Shown here piece after piece: positions 1 to 8,505 of a DNA stretch of 64,000 nucleotides. The position numbers and the translations under genes are program-made. Source of the DNA: Kribbella pratensis. GTDB lineage: Bacteria > Actinomycetota > Actinomycetes > Propionibacteriales > Kribbellaceae. The stretch spans positions 2,377,134 through 2,441,133 of the forward strand of contig NZ_SODU01000001.1 of assembly GCF_004366075.1 (NCBI RefSeq), written 5' to 3'. Position 1 is the stretch's first letter; each line of letters begins with the position of its first letter. The notes under the pieces were generated by a model. The model was given only the letters and a program-made list of their open reading frames with translations, did not search any database and was not told where the DNA came from.

Positions 1-773
1 CTCGCCAGGTCGAGCTGACGCCGTCCGGCCAGAAGTTCCTGGCCCGTACTCGGGAGTTGCTGAAGCTGCACGACCAGGTCGTGCGAGAACTCCGCGGCGA
101 GGCTCCGTCCTTGACGGTGGACGTGGTCGGCCCCGGCCTCAGTCCTGCCCTCGTGCTCGCCGCCGCACGGCTGCATGCGCCCGATCTGGAGTTCTTCGCC
201 CGCTTCCATACCGGTGGTGAGGACGCGATACCGCTGCTCCTGGCGGAGCGACTCGACGTTACCTTCGGTCGGATACCCGGTACGGCGGATGGTCTGCGGC
301 AACGCCTCGTACGGTACGAACCGCTGGCCGTGTTACTACCTCACCTGCATCCACTGGCCGAGCTCGCCGTCGTACCGCTGGAGTCCTTGCGTGGTACTGC
401 ACTGTGTTCGCGGGCGGGGAATCACGCAACGCCGGGCTGGGAGCACGCCGTACGGCAACTCCTGGCGTCGATCGGGGTCGATCCCGCCGGCGCACATCCG
501 CACGTCGAGGGGAACGACGAACTCGGGCAGCACATCCGGAACCGGAATGCGCCGATCTTGACGATGAGTACGCAACGGCCCGTTGCCGGTGCTGTACTAC
601 GTCCACTCGTGGACCCCGTTGCCCTGTATCCGTGGACGATGATCTGGCGGGCCGATCTCCGCCACCCCGGCCTCGACGCCCTCCACCGAGCAGTCGACGA
701 GCTGTCGAGTACTGACTGGTTGGCAGTTCCAGACGGAGCATGGCTGCCTGAGCCCGAAGCCACCGCACGCTGA
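1..773 (+). CDS. LysR-family transcriptional regulator (5' end outside window)
   Basis: The frame is open from the first complete codon at position 3 and reads the end of a LysR winged helix (LTPSGQKFLARTRELL), followed by a periplasmic-binding-protein-like effector domain (about residues 35-240) ending in TGA at 771-773. The DNA-binding helices lie upstream of the window. LysR proteins bind DNA as tetramers and sense a small ligand through this domain; the ligand cannot be told from sequence. It converges on the O-methyltransferase gene, so its target may lie to the left. The TTG at 57 is internal and is not the real start. Confidence 0.85.
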   Translation, partial: RQVELTPSGQKFLARTRELLKLHDQVVRELRGEAPSLTVDVVGPGLSPALVLAAARLHAPDLEFFARFHTGGEDAIPLLLAERLDVTFGRIPGTADGLRQRLVRYEPLAVLLPHLHPLAELAVVPLESLRGTALCSRAGNHATPGWEHAVRQLLASIGVDPAGAHPHVEGNDELGQHIRNRNAPILTMSTQRPVAGAVLRPLVDPVALYPWTMIWRADLRHPGLDALHRAVDELSSTDWLAVPDGAWLPEPEATAR

Positions 774-879
774 CCGGTCCCCATAAACACACGCGGCTTT
801 CATTTCGCTTTCATCAAAGCCCCAATTCGACCGCTGTAGAAAAGGATCGCGACCGCCACGCATGATTCTTTCCCTTGCG

Positions 880-1908
880 CTACTTGTAGGCGACTGCTGC
901 GCTTGCGGGACCTGTGAGGGGCAGGACCTCGACGTTGCGGAAGCCTGCCTCGCGGCACCATTCGGCGAAATCGGCGCCGGTGAAGTCGAACGCGTCACCG
1001 AACTCGATCAGCATGTTGAGCGACATCATCAGTCCGAATGAGTTCTCGCGCCGGGCGTCGTCGATCAGGTTCTCGATGACTATGTAGGCGCCGCCGTCGG
1101 GGAGCGCCTCGTAGGCCGCCCGGACCAGGCGCTGTTTCCGTTCCAGGTTCCAGTCGTGGAGGATCATGCCCATCGTTATCACGTCCGCTTGCGGAAGCGG
1201 GTCGGCGAAGAAGTCACCGGAGGCGATGCTGATGCGGTCGTCCAGTCCCGCTGCGGCGACTGCCCGCTCGGCGATCGGCGCTACGACGGGCAGGTCGAAG
1301 GTCGTCAAGCGCAGGTGTGGGTGGTGGCCGGCGAGCACGGCGCACAGCTGTCCGGTTGCGCCGCCTATGTCGCAGACAGTCTTGTAGCGTGAAAAGTCGA
1401 ACGTCTCGGCGAGCGCTTCGAAGTTGCCGAGCGACAAGCCCGTCATCCCCTGCATGAACTGCTCGAGTCGCGCCGGGTCGCCGTAGAGCTCCTCGAACAT
1501 CGGCTTACCCGTGTGCTTCACCTCATTCTGTGGCTTGCCCGTTTTGAGCGCCTCTGTCAGGTCGCCCCAGAAGCCGTAGAGCCGTGCATTCGACATCTCG
1601 AGGATGCCGCCTATGTACGTGGGGCTTCGCTTGTCGAGGAAGGCCGCAGTTTCCGCGGTGTTGCAGTAACGGCCTTCACTTCCTTCGCCGTCGCGTTCGA
1701 GGAACCCGAGCGCGACGAGCGCGTCGAGGAAGTCGTGAATCCCACGCGGATGAAGGCCAAGCGCGTCGCGGATCGCCTCGGCGGTCATCGAGTCGTCGCC
1801 GAGCTCTGTGAAGAGTTCGAGCTCGACGGCCGAGAGGAGCGTCTTCGACGGCCAGAACCCCATGCCCACCTGCATTATGTGAGAGGGGTCGAGTTGCGTC
1901 TGCGCCAT
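880..1908 (-). CDS. SAM-dependent O-methyltransferase (Methyltransf_2 / CrtF-TcmN type)
   Basis: The 342-residue protein has an N-terminal dimerisation winged helix (about 15-100, ending LGFLERDGEG) and a Rossmann methyltransferase domain. SAM motif I is DIGGATGQL, and ILHDW carries the His that acts as general base in this family. ATG at 1908 is preceded by GGAG at a good distance; the longer in-frame GTG has no such site. These enzymes methylate phenolic or hydroxyl groups of secondary metabolites and act as dimers in the cytosol. No biosynthetic cluster is visible around it, so the acceptor is unknown. It lies downstream of a small secreted-protein gene on the same strand, 117 bp away. Confidence 0.85.
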   Translation of the reverse strand: MAQTQLDPSHIMQVGMGFWPSKTLLSAVELELFTELGDDSMTAEAIRDALGLHPRGIHDFLDALVALGFLERDGEGSEGRYCNTAETAAFLDKRSPTYIGGILEMSNARLYGFWGDLTEALKTGKPQNEVKHTGKPMFEELYGDPARLEQFMQGMTGLSLGNFEALAETFDFSRYKTVCDIGGATGQLCAVLAGHHPHLRLTTFDLPVVAPIAERAVAAAGLDDRISIASGDFFADPLPQADVITMGMILHDWNLERKQRLVRAAYEALPDGGAYIVIENLIDDARRENSFGLMMSLNMLIEFGDAFDFTGADFAEWCREAGFRNVEVLPLTGPASAAVAYK

Positions 1909-2025
1909 AGATTTCTCCGTAACTGGGTCAGCGAGCAGCAGGCGGGCCCCGCAGGCGCGGTGGAGACAGCTGACCGAATCCGCGGACGTCTGGTGTCTGG
2001 ACCAGAGCGCCGGACCTGTCATCGG

Positions 2026-2520
2026 TCAGCTCTTTGCGCGGCAGGATTCGCCTTGGATTCGGGTGACGAAGTGGTCGGTCTCGAAGTGTTGGCTGAGGTA
2101 GGTGAAGCCGGTTGCGCCTTCGTAACGGCCAGTGCCGCCGGTGAACTCCTGGGTGCCGCCGGCGTGGCCGAGGCCGGTGGTGGTGTTGACGTTGCCGATG
2201 CTGGTCTCGAGGGCCGTCAGCGTCGCCCCGTCCTTGAAGGTGTACGTGATCGTGCCGCTGACTGCGCGATAGCCGGGTGATGTCGACGGTGGATCGGCAC
2301 GGGAGCCGAGCACGAACACGGTCTTCGCGTCGAAGCCGTGTTTACCGCGGGCGGTGCCGATGACGCAGGCCTGGGCCGGGGGCGGGCAGCCCTCCGTGAC
2401 GACCTTGTCGTAGATCGTCGCGTCGATCTGCTCGCAGCGGGGCGAGGCGTTGGCCATGGATGTGCCGACGACGACGCAGGCAGAGGCGATCGCGAACGAG
2501 GCGATGCGCAGGGATCTCAT
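2026..2520 (-). CDS. Small secreted protein, allene-oxide-cyclase/dirigent barrel-like
   Basis: The protein has 164 residues. A signal peptide is clear (MRSLRIASFAIASACVVVG... with an Ala-X-Ala-like end near residue 26), and AGGAGG sits just before ATG 2520. The mature part has three or four Cys and a pattern typical of small beta-barrels: a GTITYTFKDGATL strand and a GGTGRYEGATG loop, which is characteristic of the allene oxide cyclase-like/dirigent barrel superfamily. In bacteria such proteins are mostly uncharacterised; some bind small hydrophobic ligands. The family call rests on the GGTGRYxGA motif and should be treated as tentative; secretion is firmer. Confidence 0.65.
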   Translation of the reverse strand: MRSLRIASFAIASACVVVGTSMANASPRCEQIDATIYDKVVTEGCPPPAQACVIGTARGKHGFDAKTVFVLGSRADPPSTSPGYRAVSGTITYTFKDGATLTALETSIGNVNTTTGLGHAGGTQEFTGGTGRYEGATGFTYLSQHFETDHFVTRIQGESCRAKS

Positions 2521-2616
2521 CCGGCCTCCTGGTGATGGGTGTCCGCGGCAGCTTAGGAACGGCGCCGACCCGGTGGCACGGCCGGTTCGAGCTGTTCTGC
2601 GCCAGTCCAATCTCGA

Positions 2617-4023
2617 TCAGATAACGCGGCGCAGCGCGGCAAGTCCGTCGGGGATCCGTTCGGACGCGATGGCGCCGTACCCGAAGACGAAGCCGTTCGG
2701 ACCGGAGCGGTCGATCCCCCAGCGCGAGATCGTGCCAACGCTCACGCCCGCCGCGAGAGCGCGCGCGGCGAGGATCGTGTCATCCGGTTGTCCGGGCGTG
2801 AGCAGCGCGGCCATATGCGTCCCGCCGATGGACTCGATCGGCTCGAGAATGCCGGCGAAGTGCTCGCGCAGAGTGCCGATCAGCAAGTGATGCCGGCGCT
2901 CGTATGCGCGCCGCATCCGCCGGATGTGGCGAGCCAGGCCGCCCTCCTCGATGAAGACTGCGAGCGCGGCCTGCAGGTGGCCGGCGGTGCCGTAGTCGGC
3001 GACGAGCTTCGCGCGGCGTGCGGCTTCACCCAACGTCGCCGGAACGCCGAGAAACCCGACCCGCAAGGCCGGCAGCAGCGTCTTGGAGAACGACCCGACG
3101 TACAGGACGCGGCCCTCACTGTCGGTCGCCTGCAGCGGCGTGAGCGGACGTCCGGTGAAGCGAAACTCCGAGTCGTAGTCGTCCTCGACGATCGCCGCGT
3201 CGTGCCGGGCGGCCCAGGCGAGTAGCGCGGTACGGCGCGACTCGGACATCGGCATGCCGAGCGGAAACTGGTGCGACGGCGTCACGTAGACCATCCGTGC
3301 CTCGGCCGGGAGTTGGTCGACAACCAGCCCCTCATTGTCGACGGGCACCCCGACGACGCGGGCTCCGTGCGCGAGGAATCCTCGGTACGCCGGCAGGTAA
3401 CCGGGATCCTCGACTGCCACCGTGTCGCCCGGTTCGAGCAGAATGCGCGCGGCGATGTCGAACGCCTGCTGCGCACCCGTCGTGATCACGAGCTGCTCAG
3501 GCGCGATCCGGACGCCACGACTCACCACCAGATGCCGCGCGAGCACGTCACGCAGCCGGGCCGAGCCCGCCGGGTCGGCGTAGTTGACCTCGGTACGCAT
3601 GCGCAGCTGGTCGTTGAGCAGCGCCCGCCACCGTGCGAACGGGAACTGGGTGCGCCCGGGGATGCCGGGACCGAAGTCGAATTCAGGTTCCGATCTGGCG
3701 AGATCCGGAACTGCGAGCTGCTCGGCGGCCCAGATCGGGCGCGGCCGCAGCGGGGACGCGGCCGGTGCGGCCGAAGCGTGGCTACGTCGATCGATGACGA
3801 TCGTTCCGATTCCGGCGCGCGAGCGGATCAGCCCGTGCGCGGCGAGCCGCTCGTACGCCGCGACCACCGTCGCCCGCGACACCGACAACCGGGCGGCGAG
3901 GTCACGCGAGGACGGCAGCACCGTTCCTGCGGGCAAAGCGTCGGTGCTGATTCGCTCGTACAGCTGTGCGTAGATCTGCTCGACCAGCCCGCCCTCCTCG
4001 CCCAGGTGCAGATGGAGATCCAT
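2617..4023 (-). CDS. MocR/PdxR-type regulator (GntR winged helix plus aminotransferase fold)
   Basis: The 468-residue protein joins a GntR winged helix (about 10-75; LPSSRDLAARLSVSRATVVAAYERL) to a type I aminotransferase domain (about 115-460). The PLP-binding lysine is in SFSKTLLPALRVG near residue 310, and VEDDYDSEFRF holds the PLP-contacting Asp/Tyr region. Family members bind PLP or an external aldimine and regulate B6, GABA, taurine or transport genes. A second protein of this type is encoded at 5091-6503. No recognisable AGTGG-type box lies directly upstream of this copy, unlike the second one. Neighbours give no clear target. Confidence 0.88.
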   Translation of the reverse strand: MDLHLHLGEEGGLVEQIYAQLYERISTDALPAGTVLPSSRDLAARLSVSRATVVAAYERLAAHGLIRSRAGIGTIVIDRRSHASAAPAASPLRPRPIWAAEQLAVPDLARSEPEFDFGPGIPGRTQFPFARWRALLNDQLRMRTEVNYADPAGSARLRDVLARHLVVSRGVRIAPEQLVITTGAQQAFDIAARILLEPGDTVAVEDPGYLPAYRGFLAHGARVVGVPVDNEGLVVDQLPAEARMVYVTPSHQFPLGMPMSESRRTALLAWAARHDAAIVEDDYDSEFRFTGRPLTPLQATDSEGRVLYVGSFSKTLLPALRVGFLGVPATLGEAARRAKLVADYGTAGHLQAALAVFIEEGGLARHIRRMRRAYERRHHLLIGTLREHFAGILEPIESIGGTHMAALLTPGQPDDTILAARALAAGVSVGTISRWGIDRSGPNGFVFGYGAIASERIPDGLAALRRVI

Positions 4024-4138
4024 CCCGGCATTCTCGCCAACGGACCGCCTCAGGGCGAAGTCCTGTACGCCGAGGCCGTCACGGCCCCGCGGCCGGAGTT
4101 TCTCCGCCTTGGGCCGAGGTCGCTCGGGTCGGCTGGGG

Positions 4139-4486
4139 TCAGCTGGTTGTCTTTCGCTGTGCCGCCTCCGCGGTGGCGCGGTCGGGATAGCCCGGGTGCC
4201 GGGGATCGATCAGGTCGTCGTACGTCGACGTACGCGAGACGAAGTCGGCCACGAAGGGGCAGATGGCAGTCACGGTGCCTTCGCGCGTACGGATCTCGTC
4301 GAACACTCGCCGGATCATCGCGCTCGCCACGCCCTGGTGTTGATGACCAGCTTCGACCTCGGTGTGCCGGAGCGCGTAGCGGTTGGGCCTCAGGCGGGTG
4401 TAGTAGAGCCAGCCGACCAGGTGTTCGTCGCGGTGGAGTTCGAAGCGACCTTGCTCGGTGTTGTCGATCAGCTCTTCCTCGCTCAT
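4139..4486 (-). CDS. Small GNAT N-acetyltransferase (YjdJ/COG2388 type)
   Basis: A 115-residue single-domain GNAT. The acetyl-CoA pyrophosphate loop is HQHQGVASAMIRRV, preceded by the ALRHTEVEAGHQ strand, and a C-terminal conserved CPFVADFVSR block is typical of the YjdJ/COG2388 group. ATG 4486 has GAGGGG upstream; an ATG 30 bases earlier would overlap the MFS remnant. The acceptor substrate of this group is not established. The same C-terminal domain type recurs fused to a novel N-terminal region at 7696-8466. Confidence 0.8.
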   Translation of the reverse strand: MSEEELIDNTEQGRFELHRDEHLVGWLYYTRLRPNRYALRHTEVEAGHQHQGVASAMIRRVFDEIRTREGTVTAICPFVADFVSRTSTYDDLIDPRHPGYPDRATAEAAQRKTTS

Positions 4487-4499
4487 CGGCCCCTCACTT

Positions 4500-4850
4500 T
4501 CATCGTGGTTCCTCATTGTGTACGGCGTCTGGGTTGCGGGCGGCGAGAACAGTGATCAGAGTCGCCCCGAGGGCAAGGACGCCGTACCCCAGGGCGATCT
4601 GCGGCAGTGGGAACGTCTTCGAGAGTTGGCCGGAGATCAGGCTCGGAAAGGCGGCGGAGCTGTAGCAGATGACGTAGATGACGCTGAAGATCGCAGCGCG
4701 GTCGGCCACGGTGCTGCCGTGCAGCAGTCCGCGGGTGGCAGCACTGATCGCGATGCCTTGCCCTGCACCGGTGACCACGGTAGCGGCGAAGACAAGGCGC
4801 AGCGCCCTGGGGTTGCGAACCGGGCGGATCGCGGGGGCAACGTTGTGCAT
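4500..4850 (-). pseudogene. C-terminal remnant of a major facilitator transporter
   Basis: The frame encodes about 116 residues from ATG 4850, which has GGAGAGAGG upstream, and contains only three hydrophobic segments (LVFAATVVTGAGQGIA, AAIFSVIYVICYSSAAFP, IALGYGVLALGATLITVL). These match the last helices of a 12-helix MFS drug/sugar exporter; about 270 residues are absent. It is divergent from the MocR gene at 5091, the usual arrangement for a regulator and its transporter. Whether the short product is made is unknown; it cannot be a working MFS carrier on its own. Confidence 0.7.
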
Positions 4851-4960
4851 TGACGCGTGCCTCTCTCCTGTCTCGAACACCACCAACTCGTCCATGTGTG
4901 AGTGTCGATCCGTCGCGGCGTCTTACGGAGCACGAGAACCATTCGAGCGAGGCGCGCACC

Positions 4961-4978
4961 CCAAAGTGGACCAAATCG
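4961..4978 (+). promoter_or_regulatory. Putative MocR operator (AAAGTGGACC box)
   Basis: CCAAAGTGGACCAAATCG lies in the intergenic region between the MFS remnant and the divergent MocR gene. A near copy, CCCAAGTGGACCCAGATT, occurs at 6531-6548 in front of the oxidoreductase just downstream of the same regulator. AGTGG(A/T)C boxes are, from memory, typical of MocR-family operators, so autoregulation is a reasonable inference. Confidence 0.5.
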
Positions 4979-5090
4979 TCCTCACCGGGCAGGAGATGGC
5001 GGTGCCGGGCGGTGCCGGCCTGGCGGTTTGATCGATCGAAGGTCGGTGGATCGGATCGCTTCGCCGACCGGTTCCGTATCGTCGTCGAGT

Positions 5091-6503
5091 ATGGGCGAAG
5101 AATCGGCCGGTGGTCTCCGGACCTCCGGCCTGGACCTGCACGTAGGTCAGCTCGGGCGCAATCGGCGAGCGGAGCTCATGGATGCCTTCCGGGAGGCGAT
5201 CCGCACGGGACGTCTGGCGCCGGGGACCCGGGTGCCCTCGAGCCGGGTGCTGGCAGACGATCTCGGGATGGGCCGGAACACCGTCGTACGGGCCTACTCG
5301 GAGCTGATCAACGAGGGCTGGCTGCTGGCCCGGCACGGTTCCGGCACCGAAGTGGCACAGCGGGCGACGGAGCAACCGACCGAACGGCAACCACAGCGGC
5401 CGACGGCCGCACGGCCGCCGCTGATGCACGATCTGCGGCCAGGCTGGCCGGACCTCTCGTCGTTTCCGCGCCAGGAGTGGGTTCGGGCGGTGAAGCGGAC
5501 GGTGACCACGGCGCCGTGCGAAGCCTTCGGGTACGCCGACCCACACGGCCACGGCGAACTGCGTGACGCCATCGCCCGGTATCTGGCTCGGGCGCGGGGA
5601 CTGCGTGCGCGAGCCGACAACATCGTGGTGTGCAGCGGAGCGGCCGAAGGCTTGCGGCTCGTTGCCGCGGTGCTGGCGAAGGCCGGCGTGACGACTGTTG
5701 CGGTCGAGGAGTTCGGCCTGCAGACCCAGCGCGAGACACTGCTGCTGACCGGACTCGACGCCGTCCCGATCTCAGTGGACGCGGACGGCGCCGACGTGTC
5801 CACGCTCGACGACGCGCCCATCCCGGGAGCGGTTCTGCTCACGCCGTCGCACCAGTTCCCCTTGGGCGTGGCCCTGCAGTCCGACCGGCGGGCCGCGGTC
5901 GTGGACTGGGCACGGCGCCGGGACGCGGTGATCATCGAGGACGACTACGACGGGGAGTTCCGCTACGACCGATCTCCGGTGGGCGCGTTGCAGGGGCTGG
6001 ATCACGACCGCGTGATCTACCTCGGAACCGCGAGCAAGTCGCTGGCGCCCGGCCTGCGCCTCGGGTGGCTTGTCGTCCCCGATCACCTGGTCGAGTCGAC
6101 TCTCGCGGAGAAGGGGTGGGCGGAGGAGACCGTCGGATTCGTCAACCAGCTGGCGATGACCGATTTCGTCGAGTCGGGGGCGTACGACCGGCACATTCGC
6201 GCGATGCGTTCGCAGTACAGCCGCCGGCGGCGGCAACTGGTCGACGCGATCAGCCGGCACGCGCCGTGGGTACGGGTGACCGGGATGGCCGCCGGACTGC
6301 ACATCGTTGTCGAACACCCCCGCCGGACCGGCGCCGAGCTCGTGTGCCGCGCCGCCGAGGAACAGCTGACGATCGAGCCGCTCGACGCCTTCCGGCACCC
6401 TGGATCCCGCTCGGATCGTGACGGCGTGGCCATCGGATTCGCCACACCGTCGGCCAGCGCCTGGTCGGGCGCCCTGGACGCACTGGTCCGCACTCTGCGA
6501 TGA
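5091..6503 (+). CDS. MocR/PdxR-type regulator, second copy
   Basis: A 470-residue protein. The GntR helix region is about 20-90 (VPSSRVLADDLGMGRNTVVRAYSEL), joined to an aminotransferase domain (about 125-465) with the PLP lysine in GTASKSLAPGLRLGW and the EDDYDGEFRYD block. The start at ATG 5091 gives the usual family N-terminus; the frame stays open upstream to 4902 but that part is low-complexity and Arg-rich. Boxes with AGTGGACC lie upstream of it and again between it and the oxidoreductase at 6643. It probably regulates itself, the lost MFS gene and the oxidoreductase. The inducer is unknown. Confidence 0.88.
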   Translation: MGEESAGGLRTSGLDLHVGQLGRNRRAELMDAFREAIRTGRLAPGTRVPSSRVLADDLGMGRNTVVRAYSELINEGWLLARHGSGTEVAQRATEQPTERQPQRPTAARPPLMHDLRPGWPDLSSFPRQEWVRAVKRTVTTAPCEAFGYADPHGHGELRDAIARYLARARGLRARADNIVVCSGAAEGLRLVAAVLAKAGVTTVAVEEFGLQTQRETLLLTGLDAVPISVDADGADVSTLDDAPIPGAVLLTPSHQFPLGVALQSDRRAAVVDWARRRDAVIIEDDYDGEFRYDRSPVGALQGLDHDRVIYLGTASKSLAPGLRLGWLVVPDHLVESTLAEKGWAEETVGFVNQLAMTDFVESGAYDRHIRAMRSQYSRRRRQLVDAISRHAPWVRVTGMAAGLHIVVEHPRRTGAELVCRAAEEQLTIEPLDAFRHPGSRSDRDGVAIGFATPSASAWSGALDALVRTLR

Positions 6504-6510
6504 ACCCTTG

Positions 6511-6596
6511 AGTGGTCCCCGTTCGCACGGCCCAAGTGGACCCAGATTCCAAGTCGTCAGCGGGTTAGCGTCAACCAATTGGACTACCGGTCCAGA
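6511..6596 (+). promoter_or_regulatory. Cluster of AGTGG(A/T)CC boxes upstream of oxidoreductase
   Basis: Between the MocR stop and the oxidoreductase start are AGTGGTCCCC (6511), AGTGGACCCA (6535), TTGGACTACC (6579) and the inverse GGTCCA (6590). The first two are direct repeats 24 bp apart; the last two form TGGAC-TACCG-GTCCA. A direct-repeat layout is usual for MocR operators. The promoter of the 6643 gene must lie in this stretch. Confidence 0.45.
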
Positions 6597-6642
6597 GAAG
6601 TTGCCGGGACCTCGATCGGCAACCTGCGGAAAGAGGTGCCGG

Positions 6643-7560
6643 ATGAAGGCGATTGTGGTGGCCGATCAGGCCGCGGGAACGGCCGGGATGCGGCTGACCG
6701 AACGACCTGTGCCTGAGCCGGCGGGGAACGACGTACTGGTCGAGATTCACGCGTCGGGCTTCACTCCGGGAGAGCTTGACTGGGATACGACCTGGACCGA
6801 CCGTCTCGGTCGTGACCGGACACCGTCGGTTCCCGGGCACGAACTGGCCGGAGTGGTCTGCGCTCTCGGCTACGGCACGAGGGGGCTGTCGGTCGGCCAG
6901 CGGGTTTTCGGCCTCGCTGACTGGACCCGCGACGGCACCCTGGCGGAGTACGCCGCCGTCGAGGCGCGCAACCTCTCGCCGCTGCCGGGCGATGTCGCCT
7001 TCACAGTGGGTGCCAGCCTGCCGATCTCAGGTCTGACCGCATGGCAGGGACTGTTCGTGCACGGTCGCCTCCGGGTGGGACAGAGCGCTTTGGTGCACGG
7101 CGCTGCCGGTGGAGTCGGCTCGATGGTGACGCAACTCGCGCGGGCGGCCGGTGCCTATGTCATCGGCACCGGACGAGCCGGCGACCGCCAGGCCGCGCTC
7201 GACCTCGGCGCCCACGAGTTCGTCGACCTCGAGGATGACTCGCTGGCAGATGTCGGTGCGGTCGACCTGGTGTTCGACAGCTTCGGCGGCGAGATCCAGA
7301 AGCGGTCCGCGGACCTGATTCGCGCCGGCGGAACACTGGTGACCATTGCCGGTCCACCAGAGGCTCGACCCGCCGACGGTCTGGCGATCGACTTCGTCGT
7401 CGAGGCGGACCGCGGTCAGCTGAGTGAGATCGCCCAGCGGGTGCGGGACGGGCGACTGCGGACGCTGATCGGGAACGTCGCGAGTCTCGACGACGCCGTC
7501 GCCGCCTTCAACCCGACCGAGCGGGTCAAAGGCAAGACGATCATCCGCGTTCGTCCTTGA
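6643..7560 (+). CDS. NADP-dependent medium-chain oxidoreductase (quinone reductase-like)
   Basis: A 305-residue MDR protein starting at ATG 6643 with AGAGG upstream. It has a GroES-like N-terminal domain (PGHELAGVVCALGYG) and a Rossmann NADP-binding domain (about 130-260; LVHGAAGGVGSMVTQLARAAG). The zinc-ligand Cys/His pattern of alcohol dehydrogenases is absent, as in quinone/alkenal reductases. A paralogue of identical length lies at 12447-13364 and shares long blocks, including GAHEFVDLE. Located directly downstream of the MocR regulator, it is probably its target. The substrate is unknown. Confidence 0.85.
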   Translation: MKAIVVADQAAGTAGMRLTERPVPEPAGNDVLVEIHASGFTPGELDWDTTWTDRLGRDRTPSVPGHELAGVVCALGYGTRGLSVGQRVFGLADWTRDGTLAEYAAVEARNLSPLPGDVAFTVGASLPISGLTAWQGLFVHGRLRVGQSALVHGAAGGVGSMVTQLARAAGAYVIGTGRAGDRQAALDLGAHEFVDLEDDSLADVGAVDLVFDSFGGEIQKRSADLIRAGGTLVTIAGPPEARPADGLAIDFVVEADRGQLSEIAQRVRDGRLRTLIGNVASLDDAVAAFNPTERVKGKTIIRVRP

Positions 7561-7629
7561 GGCCGGACCCGGCGAGCCCATCGCATCAGTGCCCTGCCCG
7601 TCGCGGGGCCGAGCGGACTTCCTCTATCA

Positions 7630-7645
7630 TGGACGATATAGTCCA
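7630..7645 (+). promoter_or_regulatory. Putative TetR operator TGGACGATATAGTCCA
   Basis: A 16-bp near-perfect palindrome 51 bp before the GNAT-TetR gene pair. Two related copies occur at 10884-10899 and 10936-10951. Its size and position fit an autoregulatory site for the TetR protein encoded at 8506-9114. Confidence 0.55.
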
Positions 7646-7695
7646 CTTCCGACGCCGGCGTCAGGGTGGATTCGGAAAGCGCAACAGGAGTGGTG

Positions 7696-8466
7696 ATGAC
7701 TGAGCACGTCGTTCGGCCCGATGGAACGGGCTTCTACCTCGCCGGCGGCGAGCTGACGATGGCCGGCTTCGCCGAGCAAGTCATCGCGTTCGAGCAGCCG
7801 ATCGACTTCAGCATCACCGCGGGTCTGTTCGGCAGCACCGACCTGGACGTCGTGGTCGCCTCCTGGAGCAGCGCGGAGCCGGGTGATTTGAGCGGCGTGC
7901 GGTCACAGGACGGCCTGTTGGTCCTGCCGCTGCGAACGCAGGCACTGATGCTCAATTCGCTTCCGAGTAATACGCGGGTGCGACTGCGGACGGAGTCCTC
8001 GCTGCACGACGCCGCGGGCACCTGGCAGCTCACTCTGCATTTCCGCAATCGGGCCGGATCTGGCCTCACCTGGCATGCCAGTCTCCCCGCTGAAGCGTTC
8101 GACGCCGGCTGGACCGCGCCGTTGGCCGATTTCTTGACCGTCGACGGCGTAGACCCCGACATACGTGAGCTGACATCTGTCACGCTGGCTCATCACGCGG
8201 ACGACGAGTTCTACGAGCTCCTCGTCGACGGGCAGCGGGCAGGCATCCTTGTCTATCACGTGATCGGCTCCCACCTGTCGATCACGCACACCGTCATCGA
8301 CCAGGCCTACCGCGGGCGAGGACTGTCGTGGGAGCTCATCCGGCGCGCACTCGACGACATCCGCACAAGGTCCCTGACGGTGTCGAACTACTGCGCGATC
8401 GTGCGCCAATTCGTCGAAGAGAATCCCGAGTACGGCGATCTCCTCGCCCTGCCGCGGCCGGTCTGA
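7696..8466 (+). CDS. GNAT acetyltransferase with an unrecognised N-terminal domain
   Basis: A 256-residue protein with CAGGAG before ATG 7696. The C-terminal ~95 residues form a YjdJ/COG2388 GNAT domain (FYELLVDGQRAGIL, then QAYRGRGLSWELIRRAL as the acetyl-CoA loop). The N-terminal ~160 residues are beta-rich by composition, with a central FRNRAGSGLTWHASLP stretch, and I do not recognise them. GNATs of this type are normally about 100 residues, so this is a fusion. The TetR gene follows after 39 bp, almost certainly co-transcribed, with a palindrome upstream. Confidence 0.75.
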   Translation: MTEHVVRPDGTGFYLAGGELTMAGFAEQVIAFEQPIDFSITAGLFGSTDLDVVVASWSSAEPGDLSGVRSQDGLLVLPLRTQALMLNSLPSNTRVRLRTESSLHDAAGTWQLTLHFRNRAGSGLTWHASLPAEAFDAGWTAPLADFLTVDGVDPDIRELTSVTLAHHADDEFYELLVDGQRAGILVYHVIGSHLSITHTVIDQAYRGRGLSWELIRRALDDIRTRSLTVSNYCAIVRQFVEENPEYGDLLALPRPV

Positions 8467-8505
8467 TCCTTGGCTCGGGCAACGAACAGTCAGGACGGTG
8501 AAGCT

